Assembly (NCBI GenBank): GCA_038093515.1
Contig: JBBPSI010000083.1
Span: 37,429-101,428 of the forward strand
DNA: 64,000 nucleotides
Source: Butyriboletus loyo
Taxonomy: Eukaryota; Basidiomycota; Agaricomycetes; Boletales; Boletaceae
Reading direction: 5' to 3'
Below the pieces are notes generated by a model. It saw only the letters and a program-made list of their open reading frames with translations. It had not been told where the DNA came from and made no database searches. Position numbers and translations under genes: made by a program. Below, piece by piece: positions 25,241 through 36,616 of this stretch. Position 1 is the stretch's first letter, and every line of letters begins with the position of its first letter.

Positions 25241-27335
25241 AACCCTAACTGTAACCTGGGAACGAAATCAGTGCTAGATGAGGAAAAACGTTAAAGGTTA
25301 ACCCACTAGTGTGAGCGTCGAAACGAGCTATTTAACCCTGGATGCAGTTATCACCGAAATAGGACAACAGCCTTTGTTATTAGTAACAAGAACAGTGTCA
25401 TCGTTTGATGAAATAGCATCAACAAGATTACAAGGACCATGCAAGTGGACAAACTTGATTTGCGACACACAAATCCTGACACGGGTTGAGTTGGAGCGAA
25501 TCATTCGTACGGCGCGGGAAAACGCGTCGGATTTCGTCGTAAAAAAGGAGCATCCCTCGGGAGCCACCACTAGTGGGGACAGAACAGTCCGTGCAGTCCT
25601 TGAATGCCTTTGTTCACATTGGCACTCGCTAGGGGGGGCGATCACCGGGTCCTGTAAAACTCAAGGAGTGTTGTTCCCAATATTCGATGAGTCGTGGAGT
25701 CGGTCAACTATGGTTTCTCACTCACCACAACGCTTCTCACACGAGCCACAGGTCGTAATACAAGGCGACAGCACCTGGAAACAATCAGGGTTCGCGGAGT
25801 TCATGATGATCGATATTCAACGAATTTTGCCTTTTACATGATCATTAGCAACAGGAACATCGATGGAATCTTGAAGAGGAACTTACCGTGGGTAACGTTT
25901 AAATGATCACAGCCCGAGGGCGGCAGCCTGCGAGTACACGTTATTGCATTCAGTTTCTCTCCGCACTCGAAGAGATTGACTTGAATAGACAGCTTGGTGA
26001 AAAAAAACGGCCCAGACTTGGTATGCGTGTGAAGTCCGAATTGAATAAATAGAAGTGACAGAGCAATCTTCTTTGAGAGTAGATGCGGAATATAGGGGAT
26101 GTACCGACTGACAGCGAGTGCTAGCCTGTAAGCTAAGTGGAAATACCGCGAAGCGGACGGGCGAAAGCGCGTAGCGCTTCCCGGTGATCCGCGATGTTGA
26201 GTTGTGGACGAAACGAAGCCAAGGGAGCGGTAGGTGGGAGAAAAGACTCAAATATTGAGTAGGACAGTCAAGATGTCCTAACCGCCATTGTTGAGTACGA
26301 CGGTGGTGGTGGTGGAGCTGTCGGAGATCATCGATCATCCCCGGGTAGATATACCACCTCTTACTTTCGCTACATTTCCATATAAGTTGGACACCGCTCT
26401 ATCACTGTCTGACGACGCGCTGTCCCGCTGATTTCCTCCAGTTTCCGGTACTATATCACTCGACTGGAGGTAAGTTATACTCTACACTCGTTACCTGACT
26501 CGTATAGGACTTACTCGTCCCACTATCTAGTTCGTTTTCTTTCACAGGAGCGACTCGTGCCGCAGCGTCAACTGCTTGCATTGCTTATGGCATGTGTGAT
26601 TTACATGCCAAATGGCGACCTTGGCGGCAGACTCAGTAAAGGTTCCTAGATCTTCCACCATTTTCAAGCTGACACCCGGCTCAGCACGGTTGATCTGTCT
26701 GCTCACTCGTTTCAGAGGCTGCCAACTACATACCGGATATCTTTGGCCGCTACGTCGACGTATCACTTTCCGTCGTTTAAATCACGCTACACCTGACACT
26801 CCTTCACAATGGGCTCGGAGCCGAATACGTGCATGGGAATGATCAAAACCTGCCAAGGATGCATCGGCGTCTAAGGTCTTATCGATGACTCATGATCAAT
26901 GTCAGTACTTTTTGTCATCTTAGAATTGCTGACCTCAGGTTCCTAGCTATTCGACTCGGTGTAGGTCCATGTGGGCAAATTAATGTATACTTTCCCGTGT
27001 GTTCGCTTACTGACTTATTGATCAAATCCTGATGTATTTTATCAGGCGTTCGCACCTGAAGTTCCTGGTCGTGTGTACTACGCTCGCTGGCATCAATCTC
27101 ACCGCCGTAGTTCAACACGATCAAGCTGCGCTCTGCTACAAATTCGCCGCAACCAAAATTATGTCTCCGAGAAGTGAACAGACGTCCGAGAAGTGCCCGG
27201 AATTGATAATGCGATCGATTAAGCGCACTTGGTCTGTAACTGTCACAGGGAATGTATATTCCACATAGTTGTTATTGCACGAAGAGACTTCATAATCTTA
27301 CACATCTAATCTACAATCGCTTTTTGCATCAGGCC

Positions 27336-29031
27336 TCATTCATAGATGTTAATGGACGTAAATTGGAAGTAAGCGTCAGTGAAAGCTGTTGGGTTATCTG
27401 TAACGAGTTGGGATTAGCGAAGACTCGAGAAATGTCTTGTGACTTACTGTCCACGTAGTCTGGAGGGAGGAAGGCCGTAAACCTATAGTTCGTTCGGGGT
27501 TAGGATGGAGAAAGTGACGTACCGATGCAATCCGAGGGGCACCCAGAAGCGGCATAAACAGCCGAGTTACCAGCCCAGTCACCGCCTCCATGCATTTCAG
27601 TTCTTCCAATCCATGCGAAGATGCTCAAGAGAAACTCACAGAAAGTCAGATTGATGATGATGTTGTTGGCGTCAAAGTGGGTCGCCAAGTCACAGTCCGT
27701 GTTTGGGAAGTATGCAGCGGGTGTTCCCTACAAACAACCCTTTCAGAGAATGCCTTGGGTAATGAAAGGAGCTACGACTCACCCAATTGCTCGTGTCGAT
27801 GGTGCTAGCACCACTTGTCGCATCACTAGGTGCTGACGCATCACCGCGTTCCCAGAACCAGATACTGATGTAGCTGTCTGTACGTTCTATCGCATACCTG
27901 GAGTGTTTTGCTGAGACAGTTCATTGAATCGTAAGACCAAAGTACCTACCATCCGCCACCTATGTTGTTAAAACCAGGGCCGAAGCTGTTGTAGTCCTCG
28001 GTCAATTTCACCCCGCATCCCGCGTTGCCATTGACTGATACTAATGGTAAGCTACGCTTTAAAACGAGTAATTCAAGTACCACACACCTGTAGTGTCGCA
28101 GTTTGTATAAACAGTCGTCCTACACAAACATTGAGCAGAGATGATCAAAACATGTACACCTTCTCCATACCCGAGCTGCGTAACACCAGAAGCAGGCATC
28201 GAGCAATCTAGAATAAATTATGTCAACTACGATGTTAGTATCAGAAAGCAAAACTACTGACTAGGACTCGTATGGAGTGTCGATTGATTCGGTTCTACGT
28301 CATTCACACCTTCAACAATATCAACTTCACCCTGCGAAACTGGTTAGTTCCGGGAACATTCTGTACTGTGAGGCAATCGTACGCCATTGGGCCAGTTAGA
28401 CTCGTTAGTTTCCCAGACGGCCTAGATCCGGATGTCAGCTCCACCTCCTTCATATGAGTACCAGCGATACGGAAGCATAACTTACAGGCCACGTGCTTTG
28501 AGCGTCAATCAGATACGCATGACATATGAATCTAAAAATTGTACTGGAATGAAACTTACCCGCAACCTTGTGGCATGTGTGTCATGTCAAACCTGAGAGG
28601 AAATATGAGTCACCAAAATATCCCGAATTCTTGAATATGTGGTCATGCGTACACTGCGACGTGAGTGGTGTATTGATTATTAGAGCGGATACGAACGGAA
28701 TTCCGTCCTGGGCCGTTTGACGAGAGGATAGTAGTGTCGTCTGCACGCATGACGAATGTGTTGCTTGCAACATATGTGAGATTCAAGCTCTGAGCGGTCG
28801 CCTCGTCAACGTAGTTTCTGGATAGAGAGCTCACTGTAAGAAATGTGTCGTGAACAAGCATGATATCACCTACACGCGACCGTGGGTGGGATCGGGGATG
28901 GCTTCGAAGTTGAAGGCACTGTAAAAACCCTCGCCAACGATACTATCCGTGAGACTGTACGTTGCGCCCGCCAACGCGGATCCAGCGAGGGACGCGAGAA
29001 CAAGCCCGCTGATCGTGGTCGAGAACTTCAT
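27336..29031 (-). CDS. Secreted GH16 endo-1,3(4)-beta-glucanase
   Basis: Fourteen exons in phase (28,874-29,031; 28,653-28,817; 28,560-28,592; 28,486-28,495; 28,383-28,421; 28,262-28,331; 28,171-28,207; 28,088-28,119; 27,950-28,040; 27,783-27,897; 27,640-27,727; 27,523-27,585; 27,448-27,459; 27,336-27,397) give 324 residues. Residues 1-21 are a clear signal peptide (MKFSTTISGLVLASLAGSALA). GH16 features follow: HMPQGCGTWPAVWETNESNW, the catalytic motif GEVDIVEG with both glutamates, GCGVK, and a C-terminal SINIYE strand. Family members hydrolyse beta-1,3(4)-glucans outside the cell and may remodel the cell wall or take up nutrients. Two exons are only 10 and 12 nt long. The catalytic residues are intact, so the enzyme is probably active. 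Confidence 0.92.
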
Positions 29032-30801
29032 AATGATAATAGTGGTACCAGGAAGGGGCACAATGCTGACTGTAACGTGTGTTCATACATTGTATTTATG
29101 TGCCCCAGGCTTCAAGCAAGGGCACCGATATGGCAACGACGAAAAAGTAACACCACGGTTTCGGGTGAGATGCACCATGCGGTGTGGAGCAAGTTTGCAA
29201 TTGGACCCGGGTGACTGAGATCCGGAGGAGCGTAGGTTCACTCTTTCAAGAGCTGATAATACGTTATCGACTCGTGAAACATTCCCCGGGTTGCATTTCC
29301 TGCGCCAAAATAAGGATAAATGAACATGCTCACTGCTCCGCGAGCACGGTCGCAGGGGGGTGCTTTTTCCCAGAGGTTGTCCGAAAAGGAATACGGACTG
29401 ACTGATCATTGCACATGTAAGGGGTTGTCCAGAGAAAAGGACACACCATTCAAGTGCTCACTGATCACGTGCACGACGAAACCATGCGGCATCTACAAGG
29501 ATGATGCATATGAGTTATAAGAGGGTTATTGTATGTGAACTGTGGCTTCGGATACACGCGGATTATGTTCGGAACATTGGGCTGTCGTGCGGAGTCCGTT
29601 GACCATAGTTGTCGATGCACTCGTCATAAATTTGTCATGCATACTCATAGTAGACTCGGAGTTGCTTGGTGGACACAAATGTGTACCCATGGAGAATGCA
29701 TCATGCGCGGGCCAACCCATGAATCTACAACGAGGTGTTCATCTGAAGAATAGAAGCGGAGGACATTACCTGACAATGCTCTCGTGTACTGCAGGAGACC
29801 ATTAGAGCATGAAGCTTATACTGCGTAGGAAACATCTGAGTGTGGAGAGGATGTGTCAAGACACATGTGCACGTCGCGCTCCCGGCGGGCTGAGCTCAGA
29901 CAAACAAAAGATTGAGTTTGCATAGTCCTCACCACCGATAAGTATCCATGGGGAAAATACCACGAGACTTCAGGACGAATTGCGGACTCCCGATATTTTG
30001 CTCAGACGGTTTTTCCAGGAAAGACAAGAGTGCGACGAGATTCACCGCATCACCGCCTCCAGTAAAGGATCGTTGGAACTACGGAAAACAGAGAGGAGCA
30101 TGCACTAGTACATCATAGACATTGCATGATACTCACTTACTTGGCGCCAAAGTGGTATACATGTATTGCTCTTCATGAGAGAAATCAATGTTGCACTGCC
30201 AGTGGGTCGTCGTTTAGCACAACGACTGCTTACAGTGACCAGTTCACAGGCAGACGATGACCCTGAGAAGCCCACGCAAGATGCGGCGGCTGAGTTGTAA
30301 GGCCCATTTAGGAAGCTTAGCCGGCCACTCAAGCCTCCACGGTTGTCACTGTCGCGGCCGCGTGCCTAGTAGTAAAGACATCCCTTGTTTCTGTGAATGC
30401 GTACACGTACCAGTAAACATCATCTGTTGTGGAAGGGAGTTGTTCACTTCGTCGCCAGTGGCAACCAACCAGTCGCTGGTGACCGGGCCAGAAACTGTGA
30501 CTATTGGGCTCACTAGGAATCTCAGTTCTAGGTAGGTCGTGGGCCTTCGTGCCGGTTGCACCACAAGAGCTTGGCGGGCCAATGGGCTTCCGACTCGAAG
30601 TCGATGTTGCTCAACGCCGTCATAGATAAGACAGTCTGCAGGTTCCTTCTCCACAGACTCCCTTTCTTCCCTACCTCCCATCATCGTCCGAGTATGCTCC
30701 CCTGGTTAGGGATAGGGTTGGTGTGTAATCATGGAATCGGACTTTTGTGTACACTACCCTTCTGGGTCAAGATTCCAGATTCCGGTTGGCAAACCCACCC
30801 G
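29032..30801. other. Intergenic, 1.8 kb
   Basis: Promoter side of the GH16 gene, then unrecognised sequence. Short open frames on both strands (for example 30,346-30,684, minus) show no known domain. Confidence 0.4.
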
Positions 30802-33200
30802 GCGTCGATCACGTGTTGTCCGCATAAGGAAAACAAAGCATTTGGGTTGTTGTGGTAGCCTTGAACTTATTATCGATCTGCAAACCTGAACTGTACCAGG
30901 CCTTCCTCTCTCACGATGTCCAACTGGTCTCTCTGCTATTGGATACGTGGATATCCCTTTCATTTTTGCAATGCCATCAAAGTATCCCCAGACACGACGG
31001 TTCAAGAACTCGCAGCGCGCATCCTTCGTGATCCGTCCAATGATGTACAAGTCTATAAGATCCCCGACGATAATCCAGTACTTGATGACGATTCCATGGA
31101 AGATATTCTTGGTACTTTCTCAATCTCTATGCTGGGTGAACCGTTGCGGGATACGCGACCGCTATCGACTTATTTCAAGTCAGTCCCGCAAGGGCAGCTC
31201 CACCTCGTCATCGGTACGTGGCACTCGTATGTTTAAGTTGACACCCACGACGATCATCGTTCCCCTCTGCAGATATCGATATCTTAGTTCGCTGCTGGTT
31301 TCGAGGAGTTGACAGTGATTACTCCTTTGCGGTCAGAGCCTCAGTACTTGGACGGGTTGATCTGCTCAAGAGTACAATCAAGGCAAAGCAACAGTTGATT
31401 CTCGCTGAAGTACCTGTACAATCCTTGAAACTATACAAGATATCGACCACAAAAGATCTCCCCGAAAGTCTTAGCACTACTGGAATGGGGCAGCTCTTAC
31501 ACACAAGCCAGTTCCTAGGAACGGCCTTCAGCGATGTTCCTTTTTCTGAAGACCCAGGTGTTGCTATAGAGTGGCTTGATGAAAGTAAGTCAGACGTTCA
31601 TAAGGCAGAATGGTGCTCACCCACGTTTCCAGGCGTGGCTAAACCTCCTCCATACGCGTACCGTTCTGTCGCGAACGGAGATCCGATCGCCCGCGCTCGA
31701 ATTGCATTCATCACACACGCTCTCAAGGACAAGCCCTCTACCTCCGGCACGCCTTCCTCTTTTAGGATGCGACAGATCGGTCGCAAATGCATTCCCTGTG
31801 GTCGTGATCATGATAACAAATACGAGGATGAAGAAATGATCCCGACCACATTACTTCACCCTGTCTTTGGTCAGTTCGTCGACGACTGTCGGAGCATCGA
31901 GATCACAGCCGACGACAATCGCCTTGCCAAGGATCTCGAGATCGTCATGTCGAGCTTACACAAAAATGAAGCAGAGCGGGTTGAATGCGTCAATGAGGTA
32001 CTCGTGCGTCATCAGATCCATTTTACAATCTCCAAAATCCAAAAGACGGATTATTTGGTGGGCGGGGATATGTCAGTGAATGGACATCGCTATGTGATCG
32101 CTGAGTTCCAGAACGAAGTCGGGAGTACTTCAGCAGAACCGTATTTCGAAGCGATAGCATATTATCTGGAGTCAACTAAGGAGCTCGCCGCAAAGCACTC
32201 AAGGTCTCCTCTTCCATGTTTGCTCCTCACTATTTTCGGTCAGTACCCGTCAATCTGTCATTCTTCTTGGTTCCACTGATTTTTGGCAGGGCCGTACATT
32301 GTCTTCGCCGGCGCTGCCTGGAACTTGCGACCGACCATGCAAGTGTTGTCGACGCCCATCGCGTTTCATTTTCACTCCACCGATACCCAGAACCAACTTA
32401 CCGTGGCACGTCACATGGCTGCTTTTCGCAAAGCTACCCACACGCTGGAAGAGTATTACATGAGCCTCCGAGAAATGACTCTTTCCGACACGATTCCACC
32501 ACCCATGCGACTTTTCCCGCACCCAACGGCTTACACATCGGTTTTGGACAAAACCACAAAAAGGTTCCAGTACAGGGAGGGGGTGGTTGGGGGCGGGCTA
32601 ATCTTTTTCGCAACCGACGAGAACGACCATGAAATCTGTGTCAAATTCACTCGAACCTATTCGTTCGACGCCCATCAATGTCTAGCCTCCCTCGGATGTG
32701 CCCCGGTCTTGCGAGGGTTCGACGAAATCCCTGGTGGCTGGTTCATGGTCGCCTTCGACGCACTCCATGGGTTTGAGACTCTCGACGCCCACAAGCAACA
32801 TCTTCCACCATCTGTCTTCACTGACATATCCGAGAAGCTGACCAAGTTCCATGAAGCTGGTTTCGTCCATGGTGACATCCGTGATATGAATATCATGGTA
32901 TCAAAGACGGACGAGCGCAAGTTAATGATCATCGACTTTGACTGGTCGGGAAAGATTGGAGAGGCACGATACCCGGCGCATGTGAACACTACAACAGTAA
33001 CGCGACCATCAGATGCTCTTGATGGGAAGAGTATTACAGCAGCGCATGATGATTTTATGCTCGCTGACATTCGTCGATCCAAATGTAAGAATTAGATCAT
33101 AATACATACTTGGTATCGAGACTTGCGCTCGTTAATGTAGTGCGTGCTGCAAACATTGCTTGACTCTACGCTTAAACTAGACTCGGAGACTATGATACCC
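30802..33200. repeat. Crinkler block, left arm of an inverted duplication
   Basis: This block, from about 110 bp upstream of the Crinkler start to about 100 bp past its stop, is the reverse complement of about 44,440-46,857. Identity is roughly 90% by eye and falls off sharply at both ends. It contains the intact copy of the gene. Confidence 0.8.
30916..33095 (+). CDS. Crinkler (CRN) protein: two headers, REase-like middle, kinase-like C-terminus (copy 1)
   Basis: Four exons in phase (30,916-31,213; 31,273-31,584; 31,633-32,238; 32,290-33,095) encode 673 residues. Residues 1-99 form a ubiquitin-like Crinkler header (starts SLCYWIRG, ends PQGQLHLVIG). Residues ~100-200 look like a second header (RCWFRGVDSDYSFAVRAS, LKLYKIS). 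The middle holds a PD-(D/E)XK-like strand ending in EFQNE (361-365), where the usual Lys is Gln. The C-terminus is kinase-like: VKF at about K524, GFVHGDIRDMNIMV (D601) and IDFDWSGKIGE (D621). Crinkler proteins are eukaryotic effector-type proteins whose C-terminal domains are thought to act on host or competitor nuclei or in inter-nuclear conflict; no signal peptide is seen. The 48-nt second intron is in frame, so retention would add 16 residues. Confidence 0.85.
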
Positions 33201-33432
33201 TGACAGGAGGAGCCTTCTATGTATCATAGATGACACAATCTATGAGATCTCCGAATCAGATGAAAAAGCCGTAGATGGACGATCTTGCGTGAGGGTGAGC
33301 ATAAAATTATACTCTCAGATCAGACGTGGCAGACTGTGTGACCGGTATTCGTAAATGGGTCAGACCGCCACACTTTAAAAAGAGCCATTGCCTAGCAGCC
33401 GAGTAGAAAAGCGAAGGAAAAAAAAAAGTGGA
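33201..33432. other. Intergenic between Crinkler gene and tRNA
   Basis: No gene is seen. A run of ten A on this strand at about 33,418-33,428 is the T-run that would terminate the minus-strand tRNA. Confidence 0.5.
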
Positions 33433-33513
33433 TGCCCACTGGCTGGATTGAACAACCGACCTCATCATAATCAATTTTACAAGTGACGCGCTCTACCACT
33501 GAGCTAAGCGGGC
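33433..33513 (-). tRNA. tRNA-Thr (anticodon UGU) with a ~9-nt intron
   Basis: The minus strand folds as a standard cloverleaf: acceptor GCCCGCT/AGTGGGC with discriminator A, D stem GCTC/GAGC, anticodon stem CGTCA/TGATG, loop CTTGTAA giving anticodon TGT, and T arm GGTTG/CAGCC around TTCAATC. About nine extra bases after position 37 form a short intron. A T-run lies just downstream. Confidence 0.9.
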
Positions 33514-33668
33514 TGGTATGAGCCCAAGGCTTCATGAATTCATGAAGCTTGACACCCCCTTCGCTCCTCGAATCGTTTTTTGCAGGCACATTGTTGTGAT
33601 AGTCTGTGCTACTTGGAGATAAAGTAAAGGCTAAGACCTCAACACACATAGCCAAGAGTACCTAGGAT

Positions 33669-34402
33669 CTACGCAGTCCAAACCTTGGAGATTAACTCGG
33701 TCAAACCTAGTTCAGGACTCAGTTCCCAAAAGCTCACACGACATCAAAATAGTACAGGAAGACTCACCGATGTCATTTGTGTTGAACTGGTAAACGCCGA
33801 CCAAAACGCCGACGGTCGCAGCCCTGAGCGTCCACGTCGTCAAGGGACCAAGAATGGGGAACTTGCGCTCATGGAGATAGTCGACGAGTATGGCATCAAA
33901 CTACACACCGAGAATTCAGCAATGTAGAGTGCCAATGCATGATGTTGCGTACTCCGATGTGACTGTGCATCACGAGTGAGATACCCAGGAGACCATCAAG
34001 GACGGGGTAAGCTGTGCCAGACGTTGCAAATGCTGCCGCGGTCATGGGAAGCAATGTCGCGGACAAAAGGCGCTCGAACGCCCAGTGATAGGAGCCGTGA
34101 GTCTTTGAGGGAGGAGGGAACGTTGTCGGGTCATTGACGGTTCCCTTGTAGATTGCTGAAAGCGATGACGGGTGAAGGTGAAAACATGAGCGTGAATGAG
34201 ATAAACGGTGCTGAACTTACGTCCACCAGGAACGTATTGGGTCGACGAGCTGGCGGCACGTCTCGCTGAAACCACGCCTGAGTTATCCTTATTGAGAGAT
34301 TGCAAAAAGCATACCTTGGAGAGCCGACCGCAAAACATTGCGGCCAGTGGTAGACGCGAATGTTCTGGGTAATGTTGAGCGTAACAAAAACGATGCGGAC
34401 AT
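33669..34402 (-). CDS. SDH4: Succinate dehydrogenase membrane anchor subunit CybS
   Basis: Five exons in phase (34,315-34,402; 34,221-34,265; 33,953-34,155; 33,768-33,900; 33,669-33,706) give 168 residues. The N-terminus (MSASFLLRSTLPRTFASTTG) looks like a mitochondrial presequence. The mature part has GSYHWAFERLLSATLLP, SGTAYPVLDGLLGISLVMHS and HIGFDAILVDYLHERKFP, and ends near VYQFNTNDIGLTELI. The His in HSHIG is the expected haem ligand and the Asp-Tyr in LVDYLH the ubiquinone-site pair. CybS anchors complex II in the inner mitochondrial membrane and passes electrons to ubiquinone. Length and order match the family, so it should be functional. Confidence 0.93.
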
Positions 34403-34880
34403 TTCGTCGAGGATGCGAATATGATCAAGGGAATGAAGGCCAGTCAACAAGCGTGCGGCGGGCGGATGTGTGGACCACAAGTTGAGCCAATCACATGGTT
34501 CCGGTTGCGACCGACACATACCATTCCGTAATAAGATTATCATTTACTTGGTGAATAAATAAGTAAATAATATTTTATCTCACGGACATTTAACAGTCCA
34601 AACCAGACCTAAAGCTTCGTGACCAAAAAACAAACAATCGTTCTGATCATACAGCTCCCGATAGCAGTCGCCGTGGTTGTGACTGGAAGTTGACGTTCGT
34701 CTACCGTCCGCCCTGCGTAGTTCAAGGGGCCACCGCCACTGCAGTGGGAGCTTGCCTTACTGCCTCAGTCGACCCCACGTACGAATGCCACGGGCCCGTC
34801 ACCGATGATTACGACGCCACAGTTTAAATAGTAGGTAAAGTTACATTGTTCCTTCACTTTCCATGAGCTTTGTCACCAAC
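34403..34880. other. Intergenic
   Basis: 5' flank of the CybS gene and 3' flank of the LamB/YcsF gene. No gene is seen. Confidence 0.5.
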
Positions 34881-36257
34881 TTATGGGAGTCCTGCAACTT
34901 TGTTATTCTCATCTACTAATCCCTTGACTGCCTGCGCAATCGCAACTGCGCCCTGTGATGCATATCAACCTTCACTTGCAGCACACGGAAGGGAGATTGC
35001 CGGCACTTACGGGCGTATCGGAGTGACAACAGATTGACACCTCAGACACATTTTGATCGATAGGCAAGAGTTTACCGCCCACGGTCGTCACCACGTGCAA
35101 GTCGAGCAGGTTTTGGGTCTTTTGGTGATGATGTTTGGGGCCAAATACCACGTAAGGCATCAGCGACATGAGCCCATTTCGACCTTGCGCGAGACTTACC
35201 CGTTGTCGGACTACTCCTAGCGGGACAGGATCGTGCTTCCTATCGTCGGCGTTGTATAAATACACCGGTTCGCAGAATAGGTCAGTGCAACAGGTTCGAA
35301 GAACGTTCGGGCTAATCAGTGGCGTACTTTGTGATCAACAGCTTTCCTTCATCGCTATAGTCGAGGTCCGCGAACCACTCTATTCCGCTCATAATTAACA
35401 ATATGGAGAGGAAGGGAAGGGAACTCGGAAGGACGAGAGAGAGCATTACCCGCGATGAATGGCACACCCAACTCTTCTGCTGCCTGCTGGTGCGCAGTGC
35501 CTGCAAGACCCATGAAGGCGACCCCCGTGTCAGGCTGGGCCGCACTACCGTTGAAAATCTTTGATACACCAACGACGGCACGGGCGAGGTCGATGTTGCG
35601 TACGGTTTGTCCGTATACAGCGCCGTGCGGCTTTATCTAGAAGAAAACGGAAAGATCAAGGCTAGTATGTGTTTCCAAAAACCAGAGGACGGACGTGGTT
35701 AAGGGGAAGTCCGTGACGCTTCAGGAAGCCGTCCAAAGCGCCGACCTGGTAAATGAAGCAGGACGCGAGTTCGTCCTGGAGTGGGCGATCGACGCAGTAT
35801 CAGCTCGATCGGTCGCGGTAGAATAGGCCATCCTACCGGTTCGACAGCCATCTCGCGCCGCCCGAAGCCTTGCAAGTCGGGAAGAGAGGGATGGGCGCCA
35901 ACGAGGACGTTGTTAGCCTTGGCAAGAATTACAGTCTCATTCATGACCGAAAAGTCTCTAGAAGTGGCCAAAATCAGCGTTGAAGCCGAACGGTGTCTAT
36001 GATCGGTTCTTAGGCTTACGAGGCATGGAATCCACAGGCAATGTTGGCCAAGTGGATGGTTTTCATGAGGCCCTCATCGTCGCCCTGTGTCCGCACGTCA
36101 CCAACTTATACCCAACCGACGCTTAGTGCGCACCATCGTGTATAGAGAAAAACCCTGGACCGAACGTTTTCAACTCAGTCAGAAATCACACTAGATGACA
36201 TGTCAGCATCACCTCCCCCATGTCACAGTTGACCGTGGCGCGCAGTGGTTTCGACAT
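34881..36257 (-). CDS. LamB/YcsF family protein (5-oxoprolinase subunit A-like)
   Basis: Ten exons in phase (36,213-36,257; 36,134-36,154; 36,020-36,084; 35,837-35,957; 35,695-35,775; 35,450-35,636; 35,328-35,379; 35,200-35,239; 35,011-35,118; 34,881-34,952) give 263 residues, the normal family length. Signatures in order: [57 protein letters not shown], and ICCHSDTP followed by GAVAIAQAV. In bacteria the homologue PxpA works with PxpB and PxpC as an ATP-dependent 5-oxoprolinase. In fungi these proteins are usually annotated as lactam-utilisation proteins, and their role is not settled. Exon 2 is only 21 nt. Confidence 0.9.
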
Positions 36258-36616
36258 CGTGCAAAGCAGAGCTGACCGTGAGATCACCACAAAGCAGGCA
36301 TCCCGTACCTTGAGATAACAAGGGCACCGGACATATTCGGGCCGCCCAATGCCTCATGCACATCCAGAGCTACTAGGCACATATTTTAGGCCATCTGAAC
36401 ATTTCCCAGAGAGAGATATTCCTGGTCAAGTGACTGATGACCGAAGTCACCGATAGCAGACACGGCCGAGCACAAAACGAGCAGGTGTGTTCCTCTATGC
36501 ATGCCAACGAAAATATCAGAATACTACAGTACGGATGCAGCAGAAGTATGTTCTGACTATGTGATAAAGATAGTGCATTTTCATGGTAGATCAAATGACC
36601 CACTGCATCAAGCTCT
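36258..36616. other. Intergenic
   Basis: About 360 bp between the LamB/YcsF start and the Cbp3 stop. No gene is seen. Confidence 0.5.

Larger units (their letters stand above)
22276..27335. other. 5-kb stretch with no well-supported gene
   Basis: Apart from the two weak calls listed separately (23,600-24,300 and 24,670-25,240), I see only short open frames without recognisable domains, including 25,311-25,841 (+, 176 codons) and 26,612-26,842 (+). Composition is like the genic flanks, so unrecognised intron-rich genes are possible. Confidence 0.35.

Noticed and set aside
25311..25841. Plus-strand 176-codon frame
   Set aside because: No recognisable domain, no signal peptide and no clear conservation; it may be chance or an unknown gene, so it is not listed as a CDS.
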